Assembly: GCA_910587425.1 (NCBI GenBank)
Contig: CAJUKU010000003.1
Location: 62,001-126,000 of the forward strand
Direction of reading: 5' to 3'
Source: an uncultured Muribaculaceae bacterium
GTDB lineage: Bacteria; Bacteroidota; Bacteroidia; Bacteroidales; Muribaculaceae
Length of the DNA stretch: 64,000 nucleotides
Part shown: one piece after another, positions 55,081 to 63,945 of the stretch
How positions within the stretch are numbered: the stretch's first letter is position 1
How the letters are laid out: each line of letters opens with the position of its first letter
Made by a program: the position numbers and the translations under genes
The notes under the pieces: model-generated
What the model was told of the DNA's origin: nothing
Seen by the model: the letters and a program-made list of their open reading frames with translations, nothing else
The model's database searches: none

Positions 55081-56790
55081 TTATTTTGCTGTTAGGTGAC
55101 GGATGGCAGCCTCTATCACATCATCTCTGACAGGGTCGAAGTAGCTGGCGGCATTCTCTTCAACGGTAATGTCGGGGATCAGACCGATGCCGACAAACTC
55201 GGTGCCATCGGGCGCGAGGTCATGCTTGGAGCAGATGTTTGCCGAAATAGTGCCGTTGGAGGTCAGCGAAGGGCGCACGCCATTGCCTGTGCTTCCGCCT
55301 GTCGCCGTGCCGATCTGAGTCACCCTTCCCGCCGATTTCAGCAATGCCGTGAAGTCTTCAGCAGCGGAGAATGTGCCACGATCGGTGAGTAACACTACCG
55401 GACGCGAATATGGTGTGGCATCAGCAATGGGCTTCAATGAGCCCTGCAAGGATTGGTATGTCTCCTCCTCTTGCCCCCACGATGCGAATGCTGGTTTATA
55501 GATGCGGGTGGTCCACGCTGCGGTCGATATCGGCTTGTCGATCAGGTGACGGGCTATATAGTTGGCGAAGCCGGAATTTCCTCCGCCGTTTCCGCGCAAG
55601 TCAATGATCAGGGCGTCGGTATTGCAGATCGCAGGGAATACGCTATCGAAGAATTCGGTGGTCTGCGTATTCTGAAAGTGGGGTATGGTCAGTAACCCGA
55701 TGTTATGGTCAAGAACCGTAAACCCTAATTGGGGATAGATGGCAAGTGAGGAATCCCACTTGGGATCATTGACTGTGTGTGGCAGCGTGATGCGTGAGCC
55801 GTCAGGATTTTCTAACGTCAGATCCATCTTCGATCCTTTCCGTGTCAATGAGAAGTTATAACCGTCATATATCACATGCTCCGTCCATTGCGGTGTCGAG
55901 GAGCAAACGTATGGTTTCAGCTCTTTATCAGCCCAGGCGGCGGGACTGCCGCCATTGACTGCCACGATCTTTTGTCCGCGCCGCATTCCGGCATCCATCA
56001 TTTCCCGGCTTTCAACCGAGCGGACATATAATCCGTCGGCAAGCAGGACGGTAGTGAACGGACTCCGTACCGGATTCTCCAATTCATCGGTATTCAGGTA
56101 TATGTAGGTATGACCGTCGTCGCACAGTGCCACCATGCGTTGGAGAATGCGGAATTTTTCGTAATCATCCTCAGTCTGCCTCATAGCAGCGAGATTCCGT
56201 TTGTAGGCACGTTCCCAACGGTTGGCTATAGATGGATAGAATACGAAATTGTATTTGACCTCTTCATACAGACGCACGAGTGCCTCGGTAAAATCTGTTG
56301 CTATCTGTGGTACAGGAACTATCGTGACCGACTGGGTAGAGTCTGCCGCATCATAGTGGGTTCTGAACGGCCAGTCGTAGGGTAGGCTGGGTTCATCCTC
56401 AAAAGTCGCCCGGATCATGTAGAGAGAGTCTGACATCTCATTGAAATAGATGCTGTACACTATCCTCGCGTCCTCGTCAGGGCAGGTACGGTACCAATCG
56501 CTCCTTCCCCAGTTGTCCATTGAGGTGAAAATATCGAGAATGGAGTCAGACACGGCGATATCAGCCACAGGTGCGACGACCTTTAGCCCTCTCGTATGAC
56601 CTTTGCCCTCGCCGCGCATCATGGCAAAGCCCAATCGGGCTCCGTTTTTGGGCCATCCGCCGGTGAAATCAACACGCGCGGTGTCAGCGCCGTTCATCTT
56701 GCAGATATCGGCGAATAGAGTATCAAGGTTGTCGAATGCTGATGCTGACAATGATAATGCCAGCATAATAAATGCGATGAGGTGTTTCAT
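55081..56790 (-). CDS. S41 family serine peptidase, exported
   Basis: A 569-residue exported protease of the C-terminal processing family. It has a signal peptide (about 1-18), an N-terminal region of about 200 residues and a PDZ-like part (about 250-300, GLYVRSVESREMMDAGMRRGQKIVAVNGG). The S41 catalytic domain contains IDLRGNGGG and the nucleophile Ser475 in RGTFSAAEDF. The usual CtpA-type lysine is not at its standard place, suggesting a tricorn/IRBP-like variant. It is the last gene of the sigma-factor operon, six bases after the upstream secreted protein. Confidence 0.9.
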   Translation of the reverse strand: MKHLIAFIMLALSLSASAFDNLDTLFADICKMNGADTARVDFTGGWPKNGARLGFAMMRGEGKGHTRGLKVVAPVADIAVSDSILDIFTSMDNWGRSDWYRTCPDEDARIVYSIYFNEMSDSLYMIRATFEDEPSLPYDWPFRTHYDAADSTQSVTIVPVPQIATDFTEALVRLYEEVKYNFVFYPSIANRWERAYKRNLAAMRQTEDDYEKFRILQRMVALCDDGHTYIYLNTDELENPVRSPFTTVLLADGLYVRSVESREMMDAGMRRGQKIVAVNGGSPAAWADKELKPYVCSSTPQWTEHVIYDGYNFSLTRKGSKMDLTLENPDGSRITLPHTVNDPKWDSSLAIYPQLGFTVLDHNIGLLTIPHFQNTQTTEFFDSVFPAICNTDALIIDLRGNGGGNSGFANYIARHLIDKPISTAAWTTRIYKPAFASWGQEEETYQSLQGSLKPIADATPYSRPVVLLTDRGTFSAAEDFTALLKSAGRVTQIGTATGGSTGNGVRPSLTSNGTISANICSKHDLAPDGTEFVGIGLIPDITVEENAASYFDPVRDDVIEAAIRHLTAK

Positions 56791-56796
56791 AATGAT

Positions 56797-57624
56797 TTAA
56801 CGGTTATATTGGATTTCTTTGTCTGTCAGGTAATCGATCTTCTGCCAGTCGAGCGGTATGCAGATCTGGTCCTCCACCAAAGCGTGAAGAAAATTCATTT
56901 GCTTCGTCTCTGGATCATAGCCCACGGCATAGAAATCGGGAGTCGATTCACTCTTCACAAGGACTTGCCATGTGCGGTCGAATACCGTCACCGGAACTTT
57001 CGAGCCTATGAATCTACGGATAGCCGCGCGCATGATGCGGAAATCCTCCATGGAGGCTCCATACACGGTTGTACGTTCGCCTTGTGTCCATCCACGCCCC
57101 TTGTCGCGCTGAAATGTGAAAGTCACTCCCGGCTTGAATCCGGTATATTTTACAGGTACGGACTTTGTGGTGTGTCCTGCGCTGACTTTCTCAAACGCTT
57201 TCAGCAGACCGGTGAAATCAGGTTTCGGGCTCCGCATCCGTGCAGCGACATTGAAGGCATAATCGGCAGAGACAGTTGACTTTCCAAGGTCGAATACCGC
57301 CGCACGCTCACCGTTGATGGTCATGCTCATAGTGTCAGGTCCCATGAACTGAGCGCCTTGCGCCCGTGTGAAATCAGTGGCTCCCCACAGGTCGAGAAAA
57401 GACTTTTTAAGCCTGTCAATCTCGGCTGTGTCCAACGCCCTGCGTCGCTGCACGAACTGCACACGCAGATATTCCCGGCTTTCGGATTCGTCGAAGTAGT
57501 ACCACACCATACGTTTGGCTGTGGGATATCTCTCAATCAATGCGTTGATCACGATCTGAGGTGACTCCGCCATTGCGGTGACCGACGTCAGGGCGATAAT
57601 AAATAGTGTCAGAAGCTGTCTCAT
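56797..57624 (-). CDS. Exported protein of unknown function in the sigma/S41 operon
   Basis: A 275-residue protein with a signal peptide (about 1-19, VTAMAES). The mature part mixes alpha and beta, with no motif I recognise. It has Arg/Lys-rich stretches (QRRRAL, AAIRRFIG) and two tryptophan-anchored strands. Its ATG overlaps the stop of the upstream membrane protein by one base (TAATG), and the S41 peptidase follows after six bases, so all four genes are cotranscribed. It could be a substrate, inhibitor or co-sensor of the protease; this is inference. Confidence 0.8.
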   Translation of the reverse strand: MRQLLTLFIIALTSVTAMAESPQIVINALIERYPTAKRMVWYYFDESESREYLRVQFVQRRRALDTAEIDRLKKSFLDLWGATDFTRAQGAQFMGPDTMSMTINGERAAVFDLGKSTVSADYAFNVAARMRSPKPDFTGLLKAFEKVSAGHTTKSVPVKYTGFKPGVTFTFQRDKGRGWTQGERTTVYGASMEDFRIMRAAIRRFIGSKVPVTVFDRTWQVLVKSESTPDFYAVGYDPETKQMNFLHALVEDQICIPLDWQKIDYLTDKEIQYNR

Positions 57625-57959
57625 TATTGCGGTAGGTATAATTCGTCAATATCGTTGCGGAGCCGTACGGATTCGGCTGATGATTCTTTCAGGCGCAGCT
57701 CGGTAAGCGCGTCAGCCTCTACATAGAATGAGGGAACTGATTGCTCTGCATAATGGTTGTCAGAGCCATTGAAGCCGCCGACAATCATTATGATCGCCAC
57801 CGTCGCCGCTGCGGCAACAGGTGCCCAGAGCCACGATATCCGGAGCTTCCGGCGGCGTTGTTTTTCGATGACAAGTGCCGTCAGATTTTCTTTCATGGGG
57901 CTGTCGCACCGCTTGGCTATCGCACTCCGGAGCAGTGCGTCGAAATCGTCATTTCCCAT
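57624..57959 (-). CDS. Small membrane protein, candidate anti-sigma factor
   Basis: The ATG at 57959 gives 111 residues and overlaps the sigma gene by 11 bp (a TTG at 57971 is less likely). It has a cytoplasmic N-terminus of about 42 residues, one membrane helix (about 43-62, WLWAPVAAAATVAIIMIVGG) and a periplasmic tail of about 50 residues rich in Glu and Ser. This is the usual topology of ECF anti-sigma factors, though no zinc-binding anti-sigma motif is present. The position directly after the sigma gene supports the role. Confidence 0.75.
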   Translation of the reverse strand: MGNDDFDALLRSAIAKRCDSPMKENLTALVIEKQRRRKLRISWLWAPVAAAATVAIIMIVGGFNGSDNHYAEQSVPSFYVEADALTELRLKESSAESVRLRNDIDELYLPQ

Positions 57960-58470
57960 ACTCTTGTTCAATTATTGTTTTAAGCTTAGCCCTTATCCGG
58001 TGCAGCCTTACGGTTATCGCTCCCTCTGTGGATCCTACGGCGTATGCAATGTCGGATAATTTAGCATTCTCGAAATAATGCATGTGGAGCAGTGCGCGTT
58101 CTGATGGATTCAGGTTGTCGATGGCTCGGTTAAGCAATTCCACGCGTGGATCCTCTTCCGGTTCAGGTTCGGCGGTCTCTATTGTATGATCCAGAGTGTC
58201 GGTGGTCAGTCTCGGTTTGCGGACGTGCGATATGGCTACGTTGTGGGCTATGCGCAGAAGCCATGTCACGACGGATGCTTTCGTGGCGTCATAACTGTCG
58301 ATGGCTCTGAACGCCTTTACAAATACATCTGCCGTCAGTTCATCCGCATCGCATTCATTGCCGACCACATCAAGGATGAAAGCATGGACGCGCTGTCCAT
58401 ACTCATCGACAAAAGCCTTCTGCATATCCGGCTTCCGCGCACGCAATCCTGTGATGAATTCTGAGGTCAT
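57949..58470 (-). CDS. ECF-type RNA polymerase sigma factor
   Basis: A 173-residue ECF sigma factor from the ATG at 58470 (a TTG six codons upstream is possible). Region 2 (about 12-80) shows ECDADELTADVFVKAFRAI and VVTWLLRIAHNVAISHVR. Region 4 (about 110-165) has LNPSERALLHMHYFENAKLSDIAYAVGSTEGAITVRLHRIRAKL. It heads the operon with the small membrane protein, a secreted protein and an S41 protease, and probably responds to an envelope signal. Confidence 0.93.
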   Translation of the reverse strand: MTSEFITGLRARKPDMQKAFVDEYGQRVHAFILDVVGNECDADELTADVFVKAFRAIDSYDATKASVVTWLLRIAHNVAISHVRKPRLTTDTLDHTIETAEPEPEEDPRVELLNRAIDNLNPSERALLHMHYFENAKLSDIAYAVGSTEGAITVRLHRIRAKLKTIIEQEYGK

Positions 58471-58506
58471 ACACCCTAATATACGCAAGTATGACCGGAA
58501 TCCTTA

Positions 58507-58514
58507 CAAAGTTC
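58507..58514 (-). promoter_or_regulatory. Possible -7 or ECF promoter element of the sigma operon
   Basis: GAACTTTG on the minus strand differs from TAnnTTTG at its first base, and the surrounding GGAACTT also resembles the -35 box of sigma-E-type factors. It is 37 bp before the sigma ATG. Autoregulation is possible but not established. Confidence 0.35.
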
Positions 58515-58596
58515 CGTGAAAAAATAATACCAGTATGATTTTTTTCTGGGCACCCGGTGCCTTTACCGTGTATTTGTGCGGATTTTTGGGGGTGTG

Positions 58597-59592
58597 TCAG
58601 CGCCGGCGCAGTATTACGGTGAGGATTATCGGGACGCCAATGATGGCTGTCAAGGCGTTGATCGGTATTATGGTATTGTCAGGTATCGTGCTCACCACAT
58701 TGCAACCCAATGCGACGACAGCGCCTGTCAGCATAGTCGCCGGAATCAGCACCCAGTGATTGTCGGTGCGGTAATAGAAGCGCGCCACGTGTGGCACAGC
58801 CATGCCGATGAACGCGAGCGGTCCGCAGTAGGCGGTGATGACCCCTGTGAGCAGACCGGTGGCGAGCAGAAGCAGATTGCGCACAGCCACCACGCGCACG
58901 CCTAAATTACGGGCGTAGTTGTCGCCTAAAAGAAGGAGGTTGAGAGGTTTTGCGAGGAGCAGCGAGAGTATGAGTCCGGCTATGGTTATCGAGGCGAACC
59001 ATGGCAACTGACCGGGGGCGACATCGCCGAACGTTCCCATGCCCCACATCACGTAGCCATGCACTCCCTGCGCGGTGGAGAGCGAGGAGAGCAGCGTGAC
59101 CACGGAAGAGGTCAGGTAGCCTATCATTATGCCGGTGATCAGGAGCATAAGGTCATTGCGGACTATTGACGATAAAGCTATGAGGAGCGCCATGATCGCC
59201 ATGCTTCCGGCAAGCGCTCCGCCGACAACCGCGGCATTTCCGGCGAGTGACATGCTGCCGACAGTGAGCGTGCCACCCATGAACAGCATCACGAGCGCCA
59301 CGCCGAGGCTCGCGCCGGAGCTGATGCCGAGCACCGACGGACCCGCGAGCGGATTGCGGAATGCCGTCTGCAGCAGCAGTCCGCTCACTCCGAGTCCGGC
59401 ACCGGCGAGCATAGCCGTGACCGCCTGCGGAAGGCGGCTACCGAGCACGATGAAGCTTACCGCCCCGTCGTCACCGGTGCTTCCGGTCAGGGCGGCGAGA
59501 ACTTCGGAAGCGGGCAGATGCACGGCTCCGAAGAATATGTTGGCGACAAAGAGCAGCAGTGTCGCGATTCCTAATATCAGGTGTTTAGCCAT
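58597..59592 (-). CDS. FecCD-family ABC transporter permease, probable vitamin B12 uptake
   Basis: An inner-membrane permease of 331 residues starting at MAKHLILG; longer readings run into the binding-protein gene and are rejected. It has about nine or ten hydrophobic segments and the family features SRLPQAVTAMLAGAGLGVSGLLLQTAFRNPLAGPSVLGIS and GPLAFIGMAVPHVAR. It imports iron-siderophore, heme or cobalamin with a binding protein and an ATPase. The neighbours and upstream riboswitch point to cobalamin (BtuC-like). No ATPase gene follows: the next gene downstream is the unrelated sigma operon. Confidence 0.9.
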   Translation of the reverse strand: MAKHLILGIATLLLFVANIFFGAVHLPASEVLAALTGSTGDDGAVSFIVLGSRLPQAVTAMLAGAGLGVSGLLLQTAFRNPLAGPSVLGISSGASLGVALVMLFMGGTLTVGSMSLAGNAAVVGGALAGSMAIMALLIALSSIVRNDLMLLITGIMIGYLTSSVVTLLSSLSTAQGVHGYVMWGMGTFGDVAPGQLPWFASITIAGLILSLLLAKPLNLLLLGDNYARNLGVRVVAVRNLLLLATGLLTGVITAYCGPLAFIGMAVPHVARFYYRTDNHWVLIPATMLTGAVVALGCNVVSTIPDNTIIPINALTAIIGVPIILTVILRRR

Positions 59593-59600
59593 TGATGGCG

Positions 59601-60743
59601 TTAAGGGTTGAGACGCCGGAAATATCCGCGGGGTGTGACGGTGGGCTCGATCTCCGGATGCAGGATCGAGATCATGTCGGCGAGCAGCCATTGCGGATGG
59701 AAAGCCACCTCATCGAAGATATGGCTCTTTGACGACTCGCTTCCGAACACATTCCCCTCGCGGTAGGCGCGGAACTGTCTATATAACGGACGGTCATCGC
59801 CCAATATTGTAAGCGAGAGCGGCGTGTAGGAGTAGCGTATTAGCCACACATCGGCGTCGCCGGCATCAACCAGCACAGTTTCGGGGCTGAGTTGCAGCGA
59901 TCCTGCCACATCGCGGTCGGCAAACGGGTTTGTTCCTCCGGCATCGGTGATCATGCGCCCCATCGTGGAGCGTCCGCCCGGCACGTTCCACCCCTGACCA
60001 TATATCCTGTCGAGGAGCACTTTCGGGCGTGTGTCGCTTGCCGCAGCCTGATCTCTCAGTGCGAGATACTGCCTTTCCGTCGCATCAAACATCGAGTCGG
60101 CGCGTTCGGTCACCCCGAACAGTCTGCCGTAGAATTTCATCCACTCGGCGCGTCCGAGCGGCGATGTCTCCATGTAGTCGGCGCACTCGACAATCGGGAT
60201 CCCTGCATGTCCGAGTTTGCCGTAGCCGCCGGAGTTCTCGAATGGTGAGAGCAGCACGGCTCCGGGGCGCAGTTGCAGGATGCGTTCCACGTTGGGCGAC
60301 ATGCTGTTGCCGCAGTCGGCTGTCAATCCGTCGGCGATACGTTGCTGTAGCCACGGTTGGAAAACATACTCCACGTCGCATACACCTGTTATCGCATCCG
60401 GAGAGCCGAGCTCGTTGATGAGTGAGGTGTGGACGACTGAATATACCACCGCATCGCGCAGCGGCACGTGCAGCACAGTGGCGTCAGCCCACCCTTGCGG
60501 GCGCTGCGTGCAGCTGTCGAGCAGCAGATATGTGTGCAGTGTGCGGGTTGTGTCCCACGGATTGCGTATCGAAGCTACGGTGAAACCGTCATGTTCCTCC
60601 ATCGTGAGATTTGTCGCATAGCGCATCTCAACGACGTGCCCCTCCGAAGAGGTTGTGGCGCCTCCCCCTCCGCAGCCGTGCAGAAGGGTGAGCGCCACAA
60701 CATTCAGCAGGGTGACGAGTGTAAATCTAACACCCCTTATCAT
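59601..60743 (-). CDS. ABC transporter substrate-binding lipoprotein, probable B12-binding (BtuF-like)
   Basis: A 380-residue lipoprotein (lipobox LHGC, Cys24) of the TroA/helical-backbone fold used for metal chelates and cobalamin. Features seen are the VYSVVHTSLINELGSPDAITGVCDVEYV segment, PNVERILQLRPGAVLLSPF, and GGTNPFADRDVAGSLQLSPETVLVDAGDADVWLI. It is eight bases upstream of the permease gene. The cobalamin assignment rests on the locus, not on binding residues, and heme or siderophore remain possible. Confidence 0.88.
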   Translation of the reverse strand: MIRGVRFTLVTLLNVVALTLLHGCGGGGATTSSEGHVVEMRYATNLTMEEHDGFTVASIRNPWDTTRTLHTYLLLDSCTQRPQGWADATVLHVPLRDAVVYSVVHTSLINELGSPDAITGVCDVEYVFQPWLQQRIADGLTADCGNSMSPNVERILQLRPGAVLLSPFENSGGYGKLGHAGIPIVECADYMETSPLGRAEWMKFYGRLFGVTERADSMFDATERQYLALRDQAAASDTRPKVLLDRIYGQGWNVPGGRSTMGRMITDAGGTNPFADRDVAGSLQLSPETVLVDAGDADVWLIRYSYTPLSLTILGDDRPLYRQFRAYREGNVFGSESSKSHIFDEVAFHPQWLLADMISILHPEIEPTVTPRGYFRRLNP

Positions 60744-60754
60744 GGTCAGTGAGT

Positions 60755-61828
60755 TTATTCGGCATTAAAGAAGATCGCAGCGGGACCAACGCCGGCGTTG
60801 TATTTCTTGACGAAAGTGCCGTCGGTGCGGTACTGGCATACGGTGCCGGGGAGCGAGTAGCTTGCATAGCCGCCGTCGATCGGGAGAGAGGAGATGATGA
60901 TGTTGTCATTGATGGGATCCACGCCGATGCCGGAGGGGTATTCAACCTCGGGGAAGTCGATGACGGTGCGGGTCTTGGTGGTGATGTCATATTTCCAGTA
61001 CTCCACATCAGCTCCGTAAGGGGCGTTTACTGCGTAGATGGTGTTGCCCTTGATGGCACCCATTGTAGCGTCGGCGATCTTCTCGCTGCCGGTAGCTGTG
61101 ATGCGGTAGAGCGCGCCGACCTCGTCGGAGTAGTTGCCCCAGCAGATCAGGAAGAGATCAGTGCCGTTGGTGAGGAAAATGTTGGGGTTGGCGGGAGTGT
61201 CGATGGTGTTCTCGACCGCGAAGGGGTTGAGCGAGACTACCGATGCGGTCTTTCCGTAGCCCGGAGCGTACCAGTCGGAATTGGGCACATAGAGGTGGTC
61301 GTTCATGATCACCATGGTCTCGGGATTCTTACCCACGGCGATGGCGGCATCGATGGCGCGGGCTGCGGTATCGAGGCGTGCCACGAAACCTTCGGTCATC
61401 GAGATATACACCTTGCCACCCTTTGCCACCATGTTGCGGGGGCTCTGTCCCTGCGTCGATTCATCCAGACGGATCTGCTGCACGCTCTTGTAGGTGTAGC
61501 GGTCGATTATCTCGATGGTCTTGGAGCCGTACATGCCGAGATAGATCTTGCCACCGTAGGCGATGCCGCACTGCGGTGTCGAGCCGAGTGAACGGTTGTT
61601 GGCTTTTGTGAATACGTCGTCGGCAATCGTAGCAGTTGTGTAGTCGATGACGTTGAGTGCACCCTCGATCTTCTTCGAGTAGCTGCCCTGGTTGAGCACG
61701 TATGCTCCCGACGAGAGGGTCGGGAAGTCCGGATCCTTGGGCATCGGTTCGTCATCGTCGCTGCAGGAGGTGAATCCTGTCATTGTTGCGGCTATGAATG
61801 CGTAAGCGATAAGACGGTTGTAGTTCAT
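60755..61828 (-). CDS. Surface beta-propeller lipoprotein (DUF5074/YncE-like), probable B12-capture partner
   Basis: A 357-residue lipoprotein: lipobox FTSC with Cys22, followed at once by SDDDE. That acidic run is the kind known to direct lipoproteins to the outer face in Bacteroidetes. The mature part is made of repeated blades (for example GKIYLGMYGSKTIEIIDRYTY, GKVYISMTEGFVARLD, GNTIYAVN), giving a beta-propeller. In Bacteroides, lipoproteins of this type next to BtuB capture vitamin B12 (BtuG family). It lies between the binding-protein gene and the TonB receptor, as in those loci. Confidence 0.82.
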   Translation of the reverse strand: MNYNRLIAYAFIAATMTGFTSCSDDDEPMPKDPDFPTLSSGAYVLNQGSYSKKIEGALNVIDYTTATIADDVFTKANNRSLGSTPQCGIAYGGKIYLGMYGSKTIEIIDRYTYKSVQQIRLDESTQGQSPRNMVAKGGKVYISMTEGFVARLDTAARAIDAAIAVGKNPETMVIMNDHLYVPNSDWYAPGYGKTASVVSLNPFAVENTIDTPANPNIFLTNGTDLFLICWGNYSDEVGALYRITATGSEKIADATMGAIKGNTIYAVNAPYGADVEYWKYDITTKTRTVIDFPEVEYPSGIGVDPINDNIIISSLPIDGGYASYSLPGTVCQYRTDGTFVKKYNAGVGPAAIFFNAE

Positions 61829-61874
61829 AGTGTCTGTAACTTTTAGTCTGTTATTTTATGGATGTTTTGTTGTT

Positions 61875-63923
61875 TCAGAAGTCGAATTCCACGCTTGCTT
61901 TCCAGGAGCGTCCCGGCATCGGGTAGCGCGCCACGATGTCATACTGTTTGTCAAACATGTTGAGCATGTCGGCACGCAACTCAAGGGAGTATTTGCGGAA
62001 GGTGAATTTTCTCGAGAGTGTGGCACCCGCCTCGAAGAAACCGGGCACGCGTGTCGAGGGGATATTGGAGTTCGTGGTGTAGCGTGCGCTCATAGCCGTT
62101 GCCGAGACCGTCACGTTGATCCATGGATTCTGCCATGCGAGCGATGCGGAACCGGAATTGAGCGGGATGTAGGCGACTTGCTTCATCCATTCCGACGATG
62201 TGGGGTCGGTGCGCGGCTGGGCGCGCTGATATGAATATGATGCACTTAGAGCCAACTTCTGGGCGGCGGCGAGCCGGAATACGGCATTGACAGTAGCGTC
62301 GGCGCCGTAGACCCGCACGCGCCCGAGGTTGGTCATCGACCAGATGAAAAGATTATAGGGGATAGCGACGATCTTGTTCTCGACATGGTTGAGGTAACCG
62401 TCGAGCGTCACGGTGAGATCCGGCAGCCATGAGGCGGGTTCCGCCTGATAGGTCAGTCCGATGTTGTACTGGTCGGTGATTTCCGGATCGAGATTTATGC
62501 TGCCGTAGTTGTCGAAATACGCTTCATTGAACGTCGGCATACGGAATATGTTCTTGTACGACGCGCGTATGTAGAGGTCGGCGTCGGCAAGCGGACGGTA
62601 TGATACGCTTGCCATCGGCGAGAGCCTCTTCCGGTCTTTTCCGGCGTCGCCATCCTTGGCGTCGTTGAGATAGATCGAGTAGAGCATACGTACCATGGCG
62701 TTGAGCCGCCCCCAGGTGTATCGACCGGCTACAGTCTGCAGGATCGAGTTGCGGTAGGGGCGTATGGCGTCGCGGGTGTTTGAGGTGAGGTTGTTCCACG
62801 CCCAGTCGGCTGAGTAGTCGAGCGCTAATCCCGGCAGGGGAGTGTAGAGCAGTGCTCCGGTGGCGTAGACCTCGCGCTGTATGTAGTAGTTGTCGAGCAC
62901 GCCGCCGGGATATTTGCCGTCGTAGTCCTTGTAGCGCGATGTCGCCCAGTTAAATTTTGCGGTAGCCGAGAGCGCCAGGTTGTCGGCTATGCGTCCCTTG
63001 AGCCGGGTCTGCCCGAAGAAGTTGCGCTCGCGCAGATGCTCGTCGGTGCGGCTTACATAGTACACCACCGGTCCCGGCAGTGCGCGGGTGTTGTCGAAAT
63101 AATATGCCTTCGCATCGAGGGTGAGTCCGCCCGCGTATGTGTGGCGCACGTTTGCCTCGCCATGCCAGGAGTTCATGCGTGAGTTCTGGCGGCGTTCGCG
63201 TGTGGTGTAGCTGCCGTTGACGAGTGTGAAGGGGTAATCGTTGTCGGCATGTATATATTCGGCGTTGACCGAGAGGTCGGTGCCGTGTCCGTTGCTCTTG
63301 GAAACACGCACGAAGGGGTTGTAGAAGCCGAATGAGCCGGCGCGCATACGGGCGTTGAGGTGCAGCGCGGAGTCGCCTAGCGCCACGGTGGCGAACGATG
63401 AGATGTAGAGCGACGATGCCGACGCGGCGGCACGCGCGGGTATGAATATGTCGCTGTTGTCGGTGGGGAAGAGCGCGAGTGAGTTGACGTTGTCGAGCGA
63501 GAAACGGCTGAGGTCTATCTGTCCCGCCTGGCAGTCGCTGAGCGCCACGCCGTCGTAGACCACCGCCGTGTGTTCCGACCCCAGTCCGCGCACCGACACG
63601 GTCTTCAGTCCTCCCGCTCCGCCGTAGTCGCGCAGGTTCACTCCCGGCATGCGCCGCATGGCGTCGGCTATGTCGGTGATTCCGGCGGTGCGTATCCGTT
63701 CGGCATCGATGCTTTGCAGCGGGGTTGAGGATGTGACGCTTTTCGGGGCACGTACGGCTACGACCTCCACGGCGTCGAGATGCAGCGTGTCGGCAGCCGT
63801 GCGTGTCACGGTGTCAGCGCACGCTGCCGTAGCAGGAGCGGGTGCAAAAGAAATCATCCCGAACGCTTGCGCCGGGATGATACTTGATAATAATATGCCT
63901 AATGCGTTTATTATTTTTCTCAT
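61875..63923 (-). CDS. TonB-dependent receptor, probable vitamin B12 receptor (BtuB-type)
   Basis: A 682-residue outer-membrane receptor. It has a signal peptide, then a TonB-box-like VEVVAVRAPKSV region (about 53-65) and a plug domain with PGVNLRDYGGAGGLKTVSVRGLGSEHTAVVYDGVALSD. A barrel follows, ending in the strand KASVEFDF. The plug has the compact form of BtuB-like receptors, without a carboxypeptidase domain. It is the first gene of the locus, directly downstream of a probable cobalamin riboswitch, and 46 bp upstream of the propeller lipoprotein gene. Confidence 0.88.
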   Translation of the reverse strand: MRKIINALGILLSSIIPAQAFGMISFAPAPATAACADTVTRTAADTLHLDAVEVVAVRAPKSVTSSTPLQSIDAERIRTAGITDIADAMRRMPGVNLRDYGGAGGLKTVSVRGLGSEHTAVVYDGVALSDCQAGQIDLSRFSLDNVNSLALFPTDNSDIFIPARAAASASSLYISSFATVALGDSALHLNARMRAGSFGFYNPFVRVSKSNGHGTDLSVNAEYIHADNDYPFTLVNGSYTTRERRQNSRMNSWHGEANVRHTYAGGLTLDAKAYYFDNTRALPGPVVYYVSRTDEHLRERNFFGQTRLKGRIADNLALSATAKFNWATSRYKDYDGKYPGGVLDNYYIQREVYATGALLYTPLPGLALDYSADWAWNNLTSNTRDAIRPYRNSILQTVAGRYTWGRLNAMVRMLYSIYLNDAKDGDAGKDRKRLSPMASVSYRPLADADLYIRASYKNIFRMPTFNEAYFDNYGSINLDPEITDQYNIGLTYQAEPASWLPDLTVTLDGYLNHVENKIVAIPYNLFIWSMTNLGRVRVYGADATVNAVFRLAAAQKLALSASYSYQRAQPRTDPTSSEWMKQVAYIPLNSGSASLAWQNPWINVTVSATAMSARYTTNSNIPSTRVPGFFEAGATLSRKFTFRKYSLELRADMLNMFDKQYDIVARYPMPGRSWKASVEFDF

Positions 63924-63945
63924 CCTCGAAGAAAAACTTATGTAA

